From assembly GCF_027595985.1 (NCBI RefSeq), contig NC_073305.1:83299126-83363125 (forward strand): 64,000 bases of DNA, read 5' to 3'. This DNA comes from Sorex araneus (taxonomy: Eukaryota; Chordata; Mammalia; Eulipotyphla; Soricidae). The translations under genes and the position numbers were made by a program. Below, one piece after another: positions 1-11,507 of the stretch (positions within the stretch are counted from its first letter, which is position 1; each line of letters begins with the position of its first letter). The notes beneath the pieces are model-generated. The model was not told the origin of the DNA and searched no databases. It saw only the letters and a list, made by a program, of their open reading frames with translations.

Positions 1-940
1 TGATATTCTATTGAAAACCTCAGTATTTTATTATGTTTAAAATATAAGTTTTGTCCAGTTAAGAGAAAAAGGCCTACGTAATTTATATAAATTGGTCTGT
101 GGTATGCTAATTCTGTGAGAATTCTATCAAAGTTATTTTCTCAAATAACTAGAAGGCAATTTTTATTTCTCTCTTTTGAAGGAGTTATTACTGCTGAGTT
201 ATTATACTCTCGCATCATTCTTCACACTGAAAATATCAAAGACCCTAATGTCAAGTCAAATAAAAACAAAATCTTTAATATTGTTGCCTTATGTGCAGCT
301 GGAAAATGATTTATCTTTAGATACCAGATACATTTTTTGTCATGCACATTTGGATCTCTGTTGGTAAAATTCTTTATCCCGTTCCTTCTTTATTTATGTA
401 CCTGTCTTTTATCCCTAGACTTATTTTAGCCTATAACTTATTTACATCCCCTGCTTTCTGATATTTATTCTTCTATTCATTATTTTCTGATAAAAACTTG
501 TTTTCATACCACTATGGTCCACATCTTGCTTTCTAAAATGTTGCTATAGCACATGATTGATGCAAAAATGTATTATGTAAGAATACAAGCTTGTAGTATT
601 ACTGATTCCCTGGAAATGAAAATTTTTTCAGTGTCCTATAGCTCTTATCAGAGGTCAACGCCTCATAAAGAGGTATTTTCAAAACAAACCTTTAGGCATA
701 AGATTGAAAATATAAAATCATTCCATTTCAATTGCATTCACATTTTTCCAAGAGGCCAACTGTTTTCATGAAATATACAAATAATGAACACATATATATT
801 ATCTACTTAAGTATTTCTTATTTACATATCTTGTAGGCAAATTTTAGCCTTTTTAAAAGCCTTTTAAAAGAGCAAACGTATTTCATACTCTCAATTATTA
901 ATATAAGAATAAAATTGTGCTCATTAACATTTTCTATCTT
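1..940. other. AT-rich intergenic or intronic sequence
   Basis: No recognisable repeat, exon or RNA gene was seen. Open frames here are short and of the size expected by chance in AT-rich DNA. It could be intron or intergenic sequence; the window does not say which. Confidence 0.5.
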
Positions 941-942
941 CA

Positions 943-975
943 AATATATATATATATATACATATACATACATAG
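943..975. repeat. (TA)n / (CATA)n microsatellite
   Basis: A run of alternating AT grades into CATA-type units. It is a simple-sequence repeat with no sign of being part of a larger element. Confidence 0.85.
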
Positions 976-1214
976 TTTTTAATTTAATTGTTTAGCGCAA
1001 ACCTTCCAGTTTTTTAGCATGTGAATAACCAATTATTCTGGAACCACATTTTTAAAGGATAATCCTATCTATATTAAACTCAATGGTTCTGTTAGTTAAA
1101 ATAAGTTGACTTTAAATGTAATGACATCTCTGAGCTCTTATTTATTCTATTACTATTTGGATGGCTGTTGTTTCATCATAAATTTTTATTAAACATTTTA
1201 AATAAAATGTTTAA

Positions 1215-1420
1215 ATTTTTTAAACATTTTTATTTAGGCACCATAAATGAATATGTAAAATATATTTACAAAACTATTAATATCACCTCCAGGCATACAA
1301 CGTTCTAACTCCAAATTCTCCCTTTGTGTCAGTGTCCCTCCACCAGTCCCCCCAAGTTCAGTCCCATCATCCAACCTTTATCCTACCTTTTTAGCCAACT
1401 CATTTTAAATTACTATAATT
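1215..1420 (-). mobile_element. Old L1 3' end, antisense
   Basis: Reads on the plus strand as a T-rich start (tttttatttaggcac), an AT-rich stretch, then a C-rich segment with ctccaccagtccccccaag. The same order recurs at 20945-21120. The reverse complement resembles the G-rich 3'UTR plus A-rich tail of older L1 copies seen sense at 26445-26612 and 32700-32890. Diverged, with no TSD found. Confidence 0.45.
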
Positions 1421-1539
1421 TGGGTCACATGTATACAAAAACATTGATTCTTATGATTTTGATGCATACAATTTCCTTATCTAAATTTTTTAATGAGCAT
1501 TTAAGACCTTTTTTATTTTTCAATTGAACTGATTATTCC

Positions 1540-1800
1540 AGGGGTATTTTTAACTTCCTCATAATAATAGTTATGCCCAGATGGCACGACACAGTTTAGC
1601 TCCTGAAGAAACCAGATCTCACATGGCCTGCATTCTACCTCAACAAGCTGAAGCTTCTGGCTCCCCAGATCTGAGGGTCCAGGAAAGTAAAACTTCCCAA
1701 CCTGAACATAACTAGAAAAGGAAGGGTTAAGGCTATAAGAAACTGTTGGGATATGGGGGCAGTGAGATACTCAGAGACCCTAAGAAGGAGACAGTGACAA
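1540..1800. other. Unassigned, less AT-rich segment
   Basis: This segment is richer in G and C than its flanks and looks like an old interspersed repeat or LTR remnant, but I could not match it to a family. No open frame of note. Confidence 0.25.
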
Positions 1801-1923
1801 AGATTAGTGTCATTTTAACGTGTGGTGGTACTGCTGTCATGTTTCAGAAATGGCACTGAATCTATAGATCTACATTTGGGAAGCTATGCAGTCTCTATTT
1901 TTGTCAATCCAGAAAATTATTTT

Positions 1924-2089
1924 TTTTCTTTTTGGATCACATCTGGTGATGCACAGTGGTTACTCCTGGCTCTGCACTCAGGAATTACCCCTGGCATTGC
2001 TCAGGGGACCATATGGGATGCTGGGAATCAAATCCGGATCAGCCGCATGCAAGGTAAATGTCCTACCCGCTGTGCTATTGCTCCAGCCT
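1924..2089 (-). mobile_element. Type 1 SOR-like SINE
   Basis: The plus strand starts with a T-run (the A tail of the element) and the complement of the type 1 body (ggttactcctggctctgcac, accatatgggatgctggg). It ends in the complement of the tRNA-like head, ctgtgctattgctccagcc. A perfect 12-bp TSD gaaaattatttt lies at 1912-1923 and 2090-2101, so both ends are fixed. The B box is mutated (gaatcaaatccgg), which suggests moderate age. Confidence 0.9.
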
Positions 2090-2546
2090 GAAAATTATTT
2101 TAAGAGAATGGAGCACAGGTTTTATAGAGAGAATTATGGGAGGAGAGAAGGAGAAATATGTTCAAGAGAGACTTCACTAGGTAGGGAAAAAGTAAAGAGC
2201 ACACATTTTGTCAAGATGTGGGCAAATCTTCAGGACAGGGTATGTTTTAATCAACTTTCAGCATGATTTTATAGTAATCTGCTTCTAAATTTATAACTTT
2301 TATTCTTAATGTTAAATAAAATTTTTAAGCTACTATACACTAGTTGTTAGATCATAAGCTAAATTTTTGCCTATTGGTCACTGTTAAGCCAACATAATTC
2401 ATAGTGTTACTTTTAGAAAGGCAGTTTACTTAGGCATTTATACAAACAAGATCTGGGCACCTGTGAATAAAAATCAGTACTTGTTGTTTTAATACATATG
2501 CTGTTGACTATTTGTTATATTACGGTAAAGTTTTGGGGGGAGTACA

Positions 2547-2695
2547 CACCATGGTGACTGGGACTTACTTCTGGGTCTGCACTCAATGAACACTCTTGGT
2601 GGTGCTCAGTGGTTCATATGGAATGCCAGGGATGAAACCCAGATTAGCTGTATGCAAGTCAAGAACCTTAGCCATAACATTATCTTTTCTGCCAT
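2547..2695 (-). mobile_element. Degenerate type 1-like SINE
   Basis: Contains diverged matches in the right order to the reverse-complemented type 1 body: ctgggtctgcactca, ggtggtgctcagtggttca, atggaatgccagggatgaaaccc. The tRNA head is barely recognisable. No TSD was found, so this is an old copy. Confidence 0.5.
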
Positions 2696-2982
2696 CTTCA
2701 CTACAAAGTTTTAAATAAAACATGGAATAAAAGTATGTAGATAAAACTTGCCTGCATTTAAATAGATAAATCTCTTTCCTTAGGGTGTGCAAGCAAGTCC
2801 TTTTAATGTTCAATATTTTTGGTTGATTTCCAGATGCACAAGCAGTATTTTTACTTGCACTACCACGCTCTCTATAAGACTCTTATACACTCATACAACT
2901 TTCTAAAAGATTTTAGCACATGTACACAATTGATCCAAGAGCAAATTACCTGATTCAAAAGAAAATTAATAAATATAAGGAT

Positions 2983-3230
2983 GTCACTGTCACTGTCATC
3001 CCATTGCTCATCAATTTGTTTGAGCGGGCACCAGTAACATTTCTCATTGAGGGACTTATTGTTACTGTTTTTGGCATATCCAATATGCCACAGGTAGCTT
3101 GCCAGGCTCTGCCGTGTGGGCGAGATACTCTCGGTAGCTTGCCGGGCTCTCCGAGAGGGGCGGAGGAATCGAACATGGGTTGGCCCCGTGAAAGGTGACT
3201 GCCCTACCACTATGCTATCGATCCAACCCC
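2983..3230 (-). mobile_element. Type 2 SOR-like SINE
   Basis: A full-length type 2 copy. The plus strand opens with the complement of the CAGTGA tail (cactgtcactgtcatccca), passes through ctgtttttggcatatcc and ctctccgagagggg, and ends in the tRNA-like head complement. TSD aaatataaggat at 2971-2982 and 3231-3242 is perfect over 12 bp. There is no poly(A) tail, which is typical of this type. Confidence 0.92.
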
Positions 3231-3244
3231 AAATATAAGGATAA

Positions 3245-3770
3245 GATAAGAAATAATACTGGTTGCTTAATCTAAGTATTTCCAAATAATTAGTTTTGGG
3301 TTGTTTTTATACAATAAACTTCTGTATTTGGAGAATTATACACAGATAAATAAGTTGGATGAACTCCAGATAACTAGATAATATCATAATATACTTATGA
3401 GACACATAATACAAAAATATTCACCATCAGCTGAGACAAAAATCAGTTAGATTCTGTGGCAAATTTCTAGACAACTGTGGATTCTATGTCGTTGGTGATG
3501 CATTTTTAATAATAGTAAGCTTTTATTTTTCATGATATGCATAAAAAGTGGGTTCACCTTGAAAGAAATGTAGGATTGTTGACAATCTTTTTTACCCTTG
3601 AGCCTTTTTTCTCCAAAGATTGTTGTGATAAGAAAATTAGACATGGCATGAAAAGAACCCCTTCATGAAAATTGGTACGCAATTCTGAATAATACTCATT
3701 CACATTTTTATGAGACAAGAGTAGAAAACATCTATATATTTAATAAATAAGATAATGTGTTAAAACCCAC
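3245..3770. other. AT-rich sequence without recognised features
   Basis: No recognisable repeat, RNA gene or conserved coding segment was seen. The open frames are short and have AT-driven composition. Confidence 0.5.
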
Positions 3771-3772
3771 AA

Positions 3773-3945
3773 GCAGGGTAGGAGAGGTAGTACATGGGAC
3801 TAAGGCCCTGTGTTACTCAACCAAGCCCATTCAATTCCTAGCACCACATATGCTGCCCTGAACAATGCCAGTAGTAATACCTCAGCACAAATCCAGGAGT
3901 AAGCCCTGACCACTATTGATTGTGGTCCAATTTCACCCCAATAAA
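3773..3945 (+). mobile_element. Old type 1-like SINE
   Basis: Shows a diverged sense-strand series: attcctagcaccacatatg, ccctgaacaatgccagtag, ctcagcacaaatccaggag, taagccctgaccact. The order matches the type 1 SINE. The head is heavily mutated and no TSD is visible, so it should predate the clean type 1 copies. Confidence 0.5.
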
Positions 3946-3959
3946 ATACATAAACATAC

Positions 3960-5880
3960 CAGAGAATATAAAAAGTTAATTCCATTATTTTTAATTTTCC
4001 TGAAATCCTGATATTCAGACTTAAATAAATCTCTTGTTTCTTAGGATTGACAATCTCTCAAGATGCAGTATAATACAAATATAACAACCAGTATGCACTG
4101 ACATTTTCAAATGATTGCTGTGTTAAACATATTTTTCAAATGATTATTGTATAAATACAGAGAAAGGAAATATAGCTTATTTTAGAAGAATTAAGAGGAG
4201 ATAGAAAATTTTGTTGACAAGGCCAACTTTTAAATGAATCAACATATATTACTTGATGACACAAAGAATTATCTTTTGTTGCTACATAGAATTATTATAG
4301 GGGCCTGTCATTTCCTTATAGAAGAGCACCTGAAACCTTCAGAGGCATGTGCTAATGTATGGCAATGTCTTTAAAAAGAAAGAAAAAGAAAGTGAAATCA
4401 GTATTCACAATACATTTTCTTTTGAATATCGTGGGAGATGAATAGTATTAAATGTTTATGACTTTTGGGAAAGGGTTTAAATATATCTAGAGAAAAAATC
4501 TAGACTGGAGAAATCTGTAATAATTTATTTATTTTAACTTTGAAATCACTGGTACCAAAGAAACCCAGTCATATGTCAGGAAAAGACTAAAGTTGTGTTA
4601 ATTACATAATGTGATCTTAAACATTCTCAAAATTCATAGTGCTAAAGATTATATTTTAAATATCTCTAGTGAATCTGTGAGTGTGATCAATTCTACTAGT
4701 TATCTTTTGGTCTTGATGTACAAACACATCTTGTGCACAAATTTCCAAGACTCCTCTGGGAAAATCCACGTAATAGAATTGAAATTCAGATAGCATCACT
4801 AATGGCTATTTCTTAGCTGAGATTTGTTTTTGCTTTGTTTAGTAGTCGGAATAATGCTCATATTTGAGTAAACTTAGTCAACTTAATCTTTGTAAGTTAA
4901 AAAATAAAGATTGGTAAAATGTGAAAATAGTACTATGTAGTTATTTTTAAAAATAAAAACATCTGAGCAGAAATGTCTTGGTGAGAACTATGAAAACTAT
5001 GGTGTTCAAATAGGACTTTCTAACTTAAAATACTTGTGAAAAAATAAGTTTACAATGCATAATAACTCCTACACAACTTGTATTTCTATAAATAAATCAT
5101 GGTGAGTTCTATCTAAATGTCCCTCTTAAAAACTTTATAAATGTTATGGATTCTTAGAGTTTCTATGGACATAATTTTGATTGTAACAAGAAAATCTTTT
5201 TGGAATCAGCTTTATTTTATAGAAATATTACTATGAACATAGACATAGGAATTAGTTTGTTGTTACATGTTTTTAACTTGCACACTTCAGTAAAGCCCTA
5301 GTAAGCTTTTTTGCAAAGCTGTAAAACCTTCCTTCTTTTTGTGAAGAAAAATGTAACAAGTTTTAGGATTACTACCTGGTGATTAGTTTAGCATAATATG
5401 TTTGTTTTAGGTCCTAGCTAATTTAACTCTGGACTTTGATCCCATAGGGATAGTCTAATTTTTGTTTTTTAATTTGCTTAAAACTACATGTCTTTATAAT
5501 TTAGTACTGGTAAATTTTGATATGTATGCCTATTTTTTTTACATCTTAATTCCAGAGATCATGAAAAGTTTTCTCTGTGAAAGGAATGTAAAAGGAAGAC
5601 ACTTAAGAAGTCCTTTTCTAAGTCACATTTTGACCTTTAACGTAGTTCCTAAATCTGGATCCTGGCCTTAATCCTCATTACCACAACCCCAGCTACTGGC
5701 TTAAAGCCAGATTCTGTTAGTTCAAAGTTCTAGTTTAAGGTCTTACTACCAAGTCATTGTTCCCATCCTTCCTACACTGGTTAATAGTCTAAGTAGTTTT
5801 GTCTCCTCTTCTTGTAAACTATATGTCCACAAATTCAAGTCTTGTGCCTTTAAAAGTCTCAGCAGTTACCTTCCATCATC
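3960..5880. other. 1.9 kb AT-rich stretch, nothing recognised
   Basis: Nothing repeat-like, exon-like or RNA-like stood out. It may hold very old repeats that cannot be recognised without a profile search. Confidence 0.45.
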
Positions 5881-5892
5881 TATGAATAACAT

Positions 5893-6138
5893 CACTGTCA
5901 CTGTACTCCTGTTGCCCATCGAATTGCTCCAGCGGGCACCAGTAACGTCTCTCATTGTGAGACTTATCATTACTGGTTTTTAGCATATCCAATACACCAC
6001 GGGCAGCTTGCCAGGCTCTGCCTTGTCGGTGCGATACTCTCGGTAGTTTGCTGGGCTCTCTGAGAGGGGTTGAGGAATCGAACACGGGTCGGCTGTGTGA
6101 AAGGCGAATGCCCAACCACATTACTATCGCTCCAGCCC
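5893..6138 (-). mobile_element. Type 2 SOR-like SINE
   Basis: Full-length minus-strand copy with the body landmarks gcgggcaccagtaacg, agcatatccaatacacc and ctctctgagaggggt, and the head complement ctatcgctccagccc. TSD atgaataacat at 5882-5892 and 6139-6149 is perfect. Confidence 0.92.
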
Positions 6139-6403
6139 ATGAATAACATACTATGGAATATTTTTAAAATATTTAAAATTGATGAAAAATCTAAAACCAT
6201 AAAAATTTAATATCTAAAACATAATGAAATTATACCTTAATTGTATGCATTCCTACATATATAGACATCTCTTTTCCCTCTTAATGTCCCTCTTGCTCCC
6301 TACTCTTCCATCTCTATCTCCTGCGCTTCTTTACTTCTTCTATGAAGGCCAAATAAAGGATACAGAAATTCACCAGACTCTAGATAAGTAGATGGCTAGC
6401 CTT

Positions 6404-8217
6404 TTCCAAAAAGCATTCAGAGAATGTCATACAAGAGCATTGGGTCTGTGTTCAGAAGATCAAGGAGAGACTTTCAGATGAGCCCATAACATACTTTTAC
6501 CCAATTGCTACTGAATATTTTTTTATTCTCTATAAAATGAAGATAATATATTTTATTAAAGGATTTAAAACAGTAAAATATCAAAAATAATACACTGACA
6601 TGGCTCAGCAACTTTTATTTTCTATTTCTAATTTTCCTCCTTCATAATTACAGATAGCAATGATCATTACCTGAATAGTACATTTACTTATGCTAATCAT
6701 TTAGCACTTATACTTTATAAAAGATACAAATTCACATGTATTAAAGATATAGAAAAATCATTTATAATATTGTTAAATGGTAATATTTTTTACAGTAAAA
6801 TTGGGCTCTCATTAGGTTTCATTCAAGAAAAATGTATAAAGAAATATTCTGTACTATCTACTGTAATTATCAATACATCCCTATATAGTCAATGTTTTCA
6901 GCAAAGTTTTGGACACTGTCCCCTGATATAAGAATAATCATGAATAATAAAAATGAATCTTATTCATGATTATCAAGAATAATAAGAATAATGTTTACTT
7001 AATACAGGGTCCTCACTTATTTTTACTTAATAGCTCAATAGTAATATTTATAAATAATAGCTATTTAATAGTGTACATATAACACAGAAAAAAACTAAGA
7101 GGAAATATTATATATTGACTATTAAAAGAAAAGCAATTAAGAACTTTTTGAGATCTTTAATTCACTATTTTAGGAAGCAAGCAGAAAATCAATAGATGAA
7201 TTGATGCTTCTGAATTTACTTTGATGCTATCAAAGTTAGAAAAAAATATTTAAATATACTGAAGCCTCCTTTAAGTATAAATTAACTATTTGATAAATGT
7301 TAACTGGAAGAAGATACAACCCAAGAATGTAATAAATCCTTAGAATTTGAAAAGATGATGTATTTCTAATTTTCAGTATAGAAATTATGTCTAAAATTCA
7401 CAATTATTAATTAACCCCATGCAGCTTTTTTTTTTTTTGCTTTTTTGGGTCACACCTGGCGATGCACAGGGGTTACTCCTGGCTCTGCACTCAGGAATTA
7501 CCCCTGGCTGTGCTCAGGGGACCATATGGGATGCTGGGATTTGAACCCGGGTCGGCCGCCTGCAAGGCAAACGCCCTACCCGCTGTGCTATCTCTCCAGC
7601 CCCAACCCCATGCAGCTTTAAGATTCTGTTTCCTGAAACAAAAATTATATGACACAGTCTTAAATTTGGAATGAACTTTAAAGGGCATCCAGTTCAACTT
7701 CAAAGCCTTTTTTTAAACCTCATAGATAAAAGCAACTAACTCAATCTTCCTTTACAAAAATTTGATAAAGTTATTACTACTCCATACTTTGGAATTTGGA
7801 ACTTAACAGATGATATCAGAGAAATTTTAATAAGACATTTTGGGAAGGGGCATAGATTCTTTATTCATCTGCTATTGGACATATCCTGGCTTTTGTACTA
7901 ATGGCTACAATAACATAATTTTTATATGCTATTTTACTGGCTATCTCTTTTTTTAAAGAAATGATATTAAGAAAAGCTTATTCTGTTCTATCAACTACAG
8001 TAATCTAGATAACAAGAATAGAATCTACATGGTAGGGGCTTGGTATTTGGTGAATGAAAACATTGCTGTTGGAATATTTGTAACGGTATCTTTAAGGTTC
8101 ATAACCAGGGGCAGTCAGAAGTCCGACTTGCTTGAGAGGTAGATGGCTGTTTCTCAAAGATTGAAACACAGAACCAGACTATATATCAGTTCGTGAAGAG
8201 TACATGTAAGAACTCCC
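6404..8217 (+). repeat. Direct duplication, copy A (5' part)
   Basis: This AT-rich sequence is repeated in the same orientation at 15256-17340, starting aaaaagcattcag and passing through shared landmarks such as gatcaaggagagactttcag, acagggtcctcacttattt and ggggcttggtatttggtga. Divergence is clearly visible, with many substitutions and small indels. Copy A carries a SINE at 7429-7603 that copy B lacks. Its continuation is displaced to 11270-11507 by nested L1 insertions. A shared unrecognised old transposon is an alternative to a segmental duplication, but the length and sequence type favour duplication. Confidence 0.88.
7429..7603 (-). mobile_element. Type 1 SOR-like SINE, inserted in duplication copy A
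   Basis: T-run, ctttttgggtcacacctggc, ggttactcctggctctgcac, then gaacccgggtcggccgcctg and the head complement. TSD aaccccatgcagcttt is a perfect 16 bp at 7413-7428 and 7604-7619. The corresponding site in copy B (near 16674) is empty, so insertion followed the duplication. The body is close to the apparent consensus, so this is a young copy. Confidence 0.95.
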
Positions 8218-9000
8218 TCAACATGGAAAGTTATCATGCTGAGTGAAATGAGTCAGAGAGAGAGGGACAGACATAGAATGACTGCACTTATTTCTGGAAT
8301 ATAAAGTAATACAATAGGAGACTAACACCCAATGATAGTAGAGACAAGGACCAAGAGGATTGCTCCACAATTTGGAAGCCAGCCTCACATGCTGGGGGAA
8401 AAGGCAGCTGATATAGAAAAAGGATCACTAAGTAAATGATGCTTGGAGAGCTCTCTCAGGATGGGAGATGCATACTCAAAGTATAGCTCTGTCGCACTGG
8501 TGTCCCATTGTTCATAGATTTCCTTGAGTGGGCACCAGAAATGTCTCCATTGTGAGACTTGTTACTGTTTTTTGGCATATCAAATACATCACCGGTAGCT
8601 TGCCAGGTTCTTCCGTGTGGATGGGATACTCTCGGTAGCTTGTCAGGCTCAGAGAGGGACAAAGGAATCGAACCCGGGTTGGCCATATGTAAGGCAAATG
8701 CCCTACCTCCTGTGCTATCACTCCAGTCCACTGAAAGTGTACTATAATATGGGTCAAATATGATGGCCACTTAGTACCTGTATTGCAAATCATTACACCC
8801 AGAAAGAAAAAGTAAAAGAGAATGTACCTGCCACAGATTTGGGGCATAGTGGTATAGGGGGATCTGGTGGTAGGGATACTAGGAACATTGGTGGAGAATG
8901 GACAGTGGTGGAGGTTGGGTATCAATCATTGTATGACTGAAACATAATCAAGGAGTTTGTAACTCTAACTCTATCTTACCATGATTTATTTAAAAAATCA
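8218..9000 (+). mobile_element. 5'-truncated L1, 3' end only
   Basis: Begins in the ORF2 C-terminal coding region (catggaaagttatcatgctg, gagtgaaatgagtcag). It runs through the L1 3'UTR landmarks cctcacatgctgggggaaa, gatggccacttagtacctg, ggtggagaatggacagtgg and cattgtatgactgaaacat to an A-rich end at about 9000. It is split by a type 2 SINE at 8484-8729. It sits in duplication copy A at a point that is continuous in copy B near 17330. Confidence 0.85.
8484..8729 (-). mobile_element. Type 2 SOR-like SINE nested in L1 3'UTR
   Basis: Reverse-complement type 2 body with ctgttttttggcatatcaa, actctcggtagcttgtcag and head complement ctatcactccagt. The flanks tactcaaagta and cactgaaagtg are a plausible imperfect TSD derived from the L1 sequence that reads ctgaaagtagactacag in the copy at 42350. 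The insertion is younger than the L1 it interrupts. Confidence 0.85.
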
Positions 9001-10061
9001 TGTTCTCACTATTCGCAGATGATATGATACTATATTTAGAGAAACCTAAAGCCTCTACCAAGAAACTCCTAGAAACTATAGACTTGTAAAGTCGCAGGCT
9101 ATAAAATACCCCAAAGTCCCTGGCTTTCCTATATGCAAATAAGAGCAAAGTGACATGAAAAATTCAATCCAGTTCACAATAATGCCTCAGAAAATCAAGT
9201 ACCTCAATATCAGCTTAACTATGGAGGTAAAGGACCTCTACAAAGAAAACTACAAAACACTACTTCATGAAATAAAAGAAAATGGAAACATATCCCCTGC
9301 TCAATGATTGGGAGAATTAGCATTGTCAAAATGGCAATACTCCCCAAAGCATTATACAGATTCAATGCTATCCCTTTAAGAATACCCATGAAATTCTTCA
9401 TAGAAATGGATCAAACACCCCTGAAATTCATATAGAAAACAAACCCCCACAAAATAGCTAAAGCAATTCTTGGGAAGAAGGTGGGGAGGATCATCTTCCC
9501 CAACCTCAAATTCTACTACAAATCAGTAATAATTAAAACAGCATGGTACTGGAACAAAGGCAGAAACGCAGGCCAATGGAAAAGAGTTGAATATCCTTAC
9601 ACACACCCTCAGATATATAATTATCTAATCTTTGATAATGGAGCAAGAAATGTTAAGTGGAGCAAGGAAAGCCTCTTTAACAAACGGTGCTGGCAAAATT
9701 AGACAGCTACATGCAAAGAAAAGAGCTTAGACCTCGACCAAACGCCATGCACAAAAGTCAGATCAAAATGGATTAAGGATCTTAACATCAGACCAGAATC
9801 CATAAGGTATATTGAAGACAAGGTTGGCAAAACCCTCCACGACACTGAAGCTACAGGTATCTTCAAAGATGATATGCCACTGACCAAGTGGAAACAGAGA
9901 TAAACAAATGGGACTATCTTAAACTAAAAAACTTCTGCACTTCAAAATATTACAGTAACCAAAATACAAAGACAATCTACAGAATGGGCACTGTTGGAGG
10001 GATGGGTACTCGATCATTGTATGACTGAAATGTAAGCACAAAAGTTTATAAGTCTATTGTA
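9001..10061 (+). mobile_element. L1 ORF2 fragment with internal deletion (5' segment)
   Basis: Starts inside the reverse-transcriptase domain: one frame near 9003-9040 reads SLFADDMILYLE, with the FADD catalytic aspartates. ORF2-like sequence continues to about 9990 with several stops and frameshifts. It then jumps to 3'UTR sequence (ttggagggatgggtactcg) at about 9991. The rest of its 3' tail is at 11214-11268, because another L1 inserted in between. Non-functional. Confidence 0.85.
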
Positions 10062-11213
10062 AACTGTGCTGCGATAAACATACAGGTGCAGATGTCATTT
10101 TGACTATACTTTTTTGCTTTTCCGGGGTTTATTCCCAGGAGTGCTATTGCTGGGTCAAATGGAAGCTCAATTTCTAATTTTTTGGGAATCGACCATATTG
10201 TTTTCCAAAAGGGCTGAACCAATCGACATTCCCACCAGCTGTGTAAGAGGGTTCCTTTCTCCCCAAATCCACAACAACAGCGGTTGTTTTTGTTCTTTTG
10301 ATTGTGAGCCAGTCTCTGTGGTGTGAGGTGGTATCTCATAGTTGTTTTGATCTGCATCTCCCTGATGATTAGTGATGCAGAGCATTTTTTCATGTGCCTT
10401 TTAGCCATTTGTATTTCTTCCTTGAGAAAGTTTCTGTTCATTTCTTTGCCCCATATTTTTATGGGGTTGGATGTTTGCTTTTTGTAGAGGTCAACCAGTG
10501 CTTTATATACACTTATATCAACCCTTTATCGGATGGGTATTGGGTGAAAAAACCGAACGCCCGAGAACAGATGACTGGCTAAAAAAACTTTGGTACATCT
10601 ACACAATGGAATACTATGCAACTGTTAGAAAGCATGAAGTCATGAAATTTGCATATAAGTGGATCAACATGGAAAGTATCATGTTGAGTGAAATGAGTAA
10701 GAAAGAAAGAGACAGACACAGAAAGATTGCACTCATATGTGGAATATAAAGTAGCAGAGAGGTACGAGCTAGCAATGATGCAACCTCTGGCAGAAAGCCC
10801 TCTGGACTTAGTCACTAAAATACTAAAATACAGAAATCTAGAACCTCACGGCCACTACTGTTGCCACACGACCTCATATCTCCTCATTCTCAGCAATGGA
10901 AAACAAATTATCAAATGCTTCGTTTCCAGCAGGTCCAACTCCGGGGGGGATTTTTTTTGTTTGTATGTAATCAAAGTAAAGAGAAAGTAAAGTGAAATTT
11001 ACCAACTACACAGGTGGGGTGGGGGACTGGGGGGTGAGGGTGTGTGTGGGGAGGTTTACTGTGGTTCTTGGTGGTGGAATATATGCACTAGTTAAGGGAT
11101 GGGTGTTCGAGCATTATGTAACTGAGACTTAAGCCTGAAAGCTTTGTAACTTTCAACATGGTGATTCAATAAAAAAAAAAAATTAATTAAAAAAAAAGAA
11201 GAAATAAAGGCAA
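10062..11213 (+). mobile_element. Twin-primed (5'-inverted) L1 nested in an older L1
   Basis: Positions about 10062-10530 are antisense ORF2. About 10541-11190 are sense, starting at the ORF2 segment encoding [19 protein letters not shown] and ending in a 3'UTR and A-rich tail. Compared with the intact copy at 60756-61745, the inverted and direct parts meet at nearly adjacent ORF2 positions, the classical twin-priming outcome. Flanks ataagtcta and gtaagtcta (10047 and 11226 areas) fit a short TSD. The 3'UTR from 10750 is the alternative type also seen at 63440-63870. Confidence 0.85.
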
Positions 11214-11268
11214 AAAAAAAAGGTTGTAAGTCTACAACTGTACCTCATGGTGATTCGTTTAAATAAAA
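11214..11268 (+). mobile_element. 3' tail of the interrupted L1
   Basis: Holds gtaagtctacaactgtacc and catggtgattcgtttaaat, the terminal L1 3'UTR sequence that should directly follow 10061. It completes the 9001-10061 element once the nested L1 is removed. Confidence 0.75.
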
Positions 11269-11269
11269 G

Positions 11270-11507
11270 AAAAAACCCTACAATTCAATATAAGTAGACA
11301 CTCCTAAAATACAGCATTGATATATTCAAGGAATATAATTTAAACTGATGAGAGAGTACATTGAGTAAAGCATTTACCTTGTGTGGAGTATCTCAGATTT
11401 GATCCCTGTCATCCCATTATGGTCCCCCGAGCCCCACCAGAATTTGAGCTCAGATAAGGAGTGCACTCTGAGTATTTTCAGATATATCCACTTTTGGCAG
11501 AGTTTCT
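11270..11507 (+). repeat. Direct duplication, copy A (3' part)
   Basis: Aligns with 17375-17595 in copy B: caattcaatataagtagac versus gactcaatataattgaagg, then shared attcaaggaata and gatttgatccctg. It ends where the copies diverge near 11507/17595. Within it, 11345-11500 resembles an old sense-strand SINE that is also present in copy B, so that SINE predates the duplication. Confidence 0.8.
11345..11500 (+). mobile_element. Old SINE shared by both duplication copies
   Basis: Diverged tRNA-derived SINE sense strand: gagtaaagcatttaccttg, cagatttgatccctgtcat, ccattatggtcccccgagc, gagtgcactctgagtattt. The paralogous copy at 17435-17590 has the same layout. Its presence in both copies shows that it is older than the duplication. 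Confidence 0.55.

Noticed and set aside
2872..3285. A 137-codon minus-strand frame
   Set aside because: It covers a type 2 SINE read through from flanking DNA. Similar frames recur at every type 2 SINE (for example 8512-8925, 25213-25500, 43152-43490).
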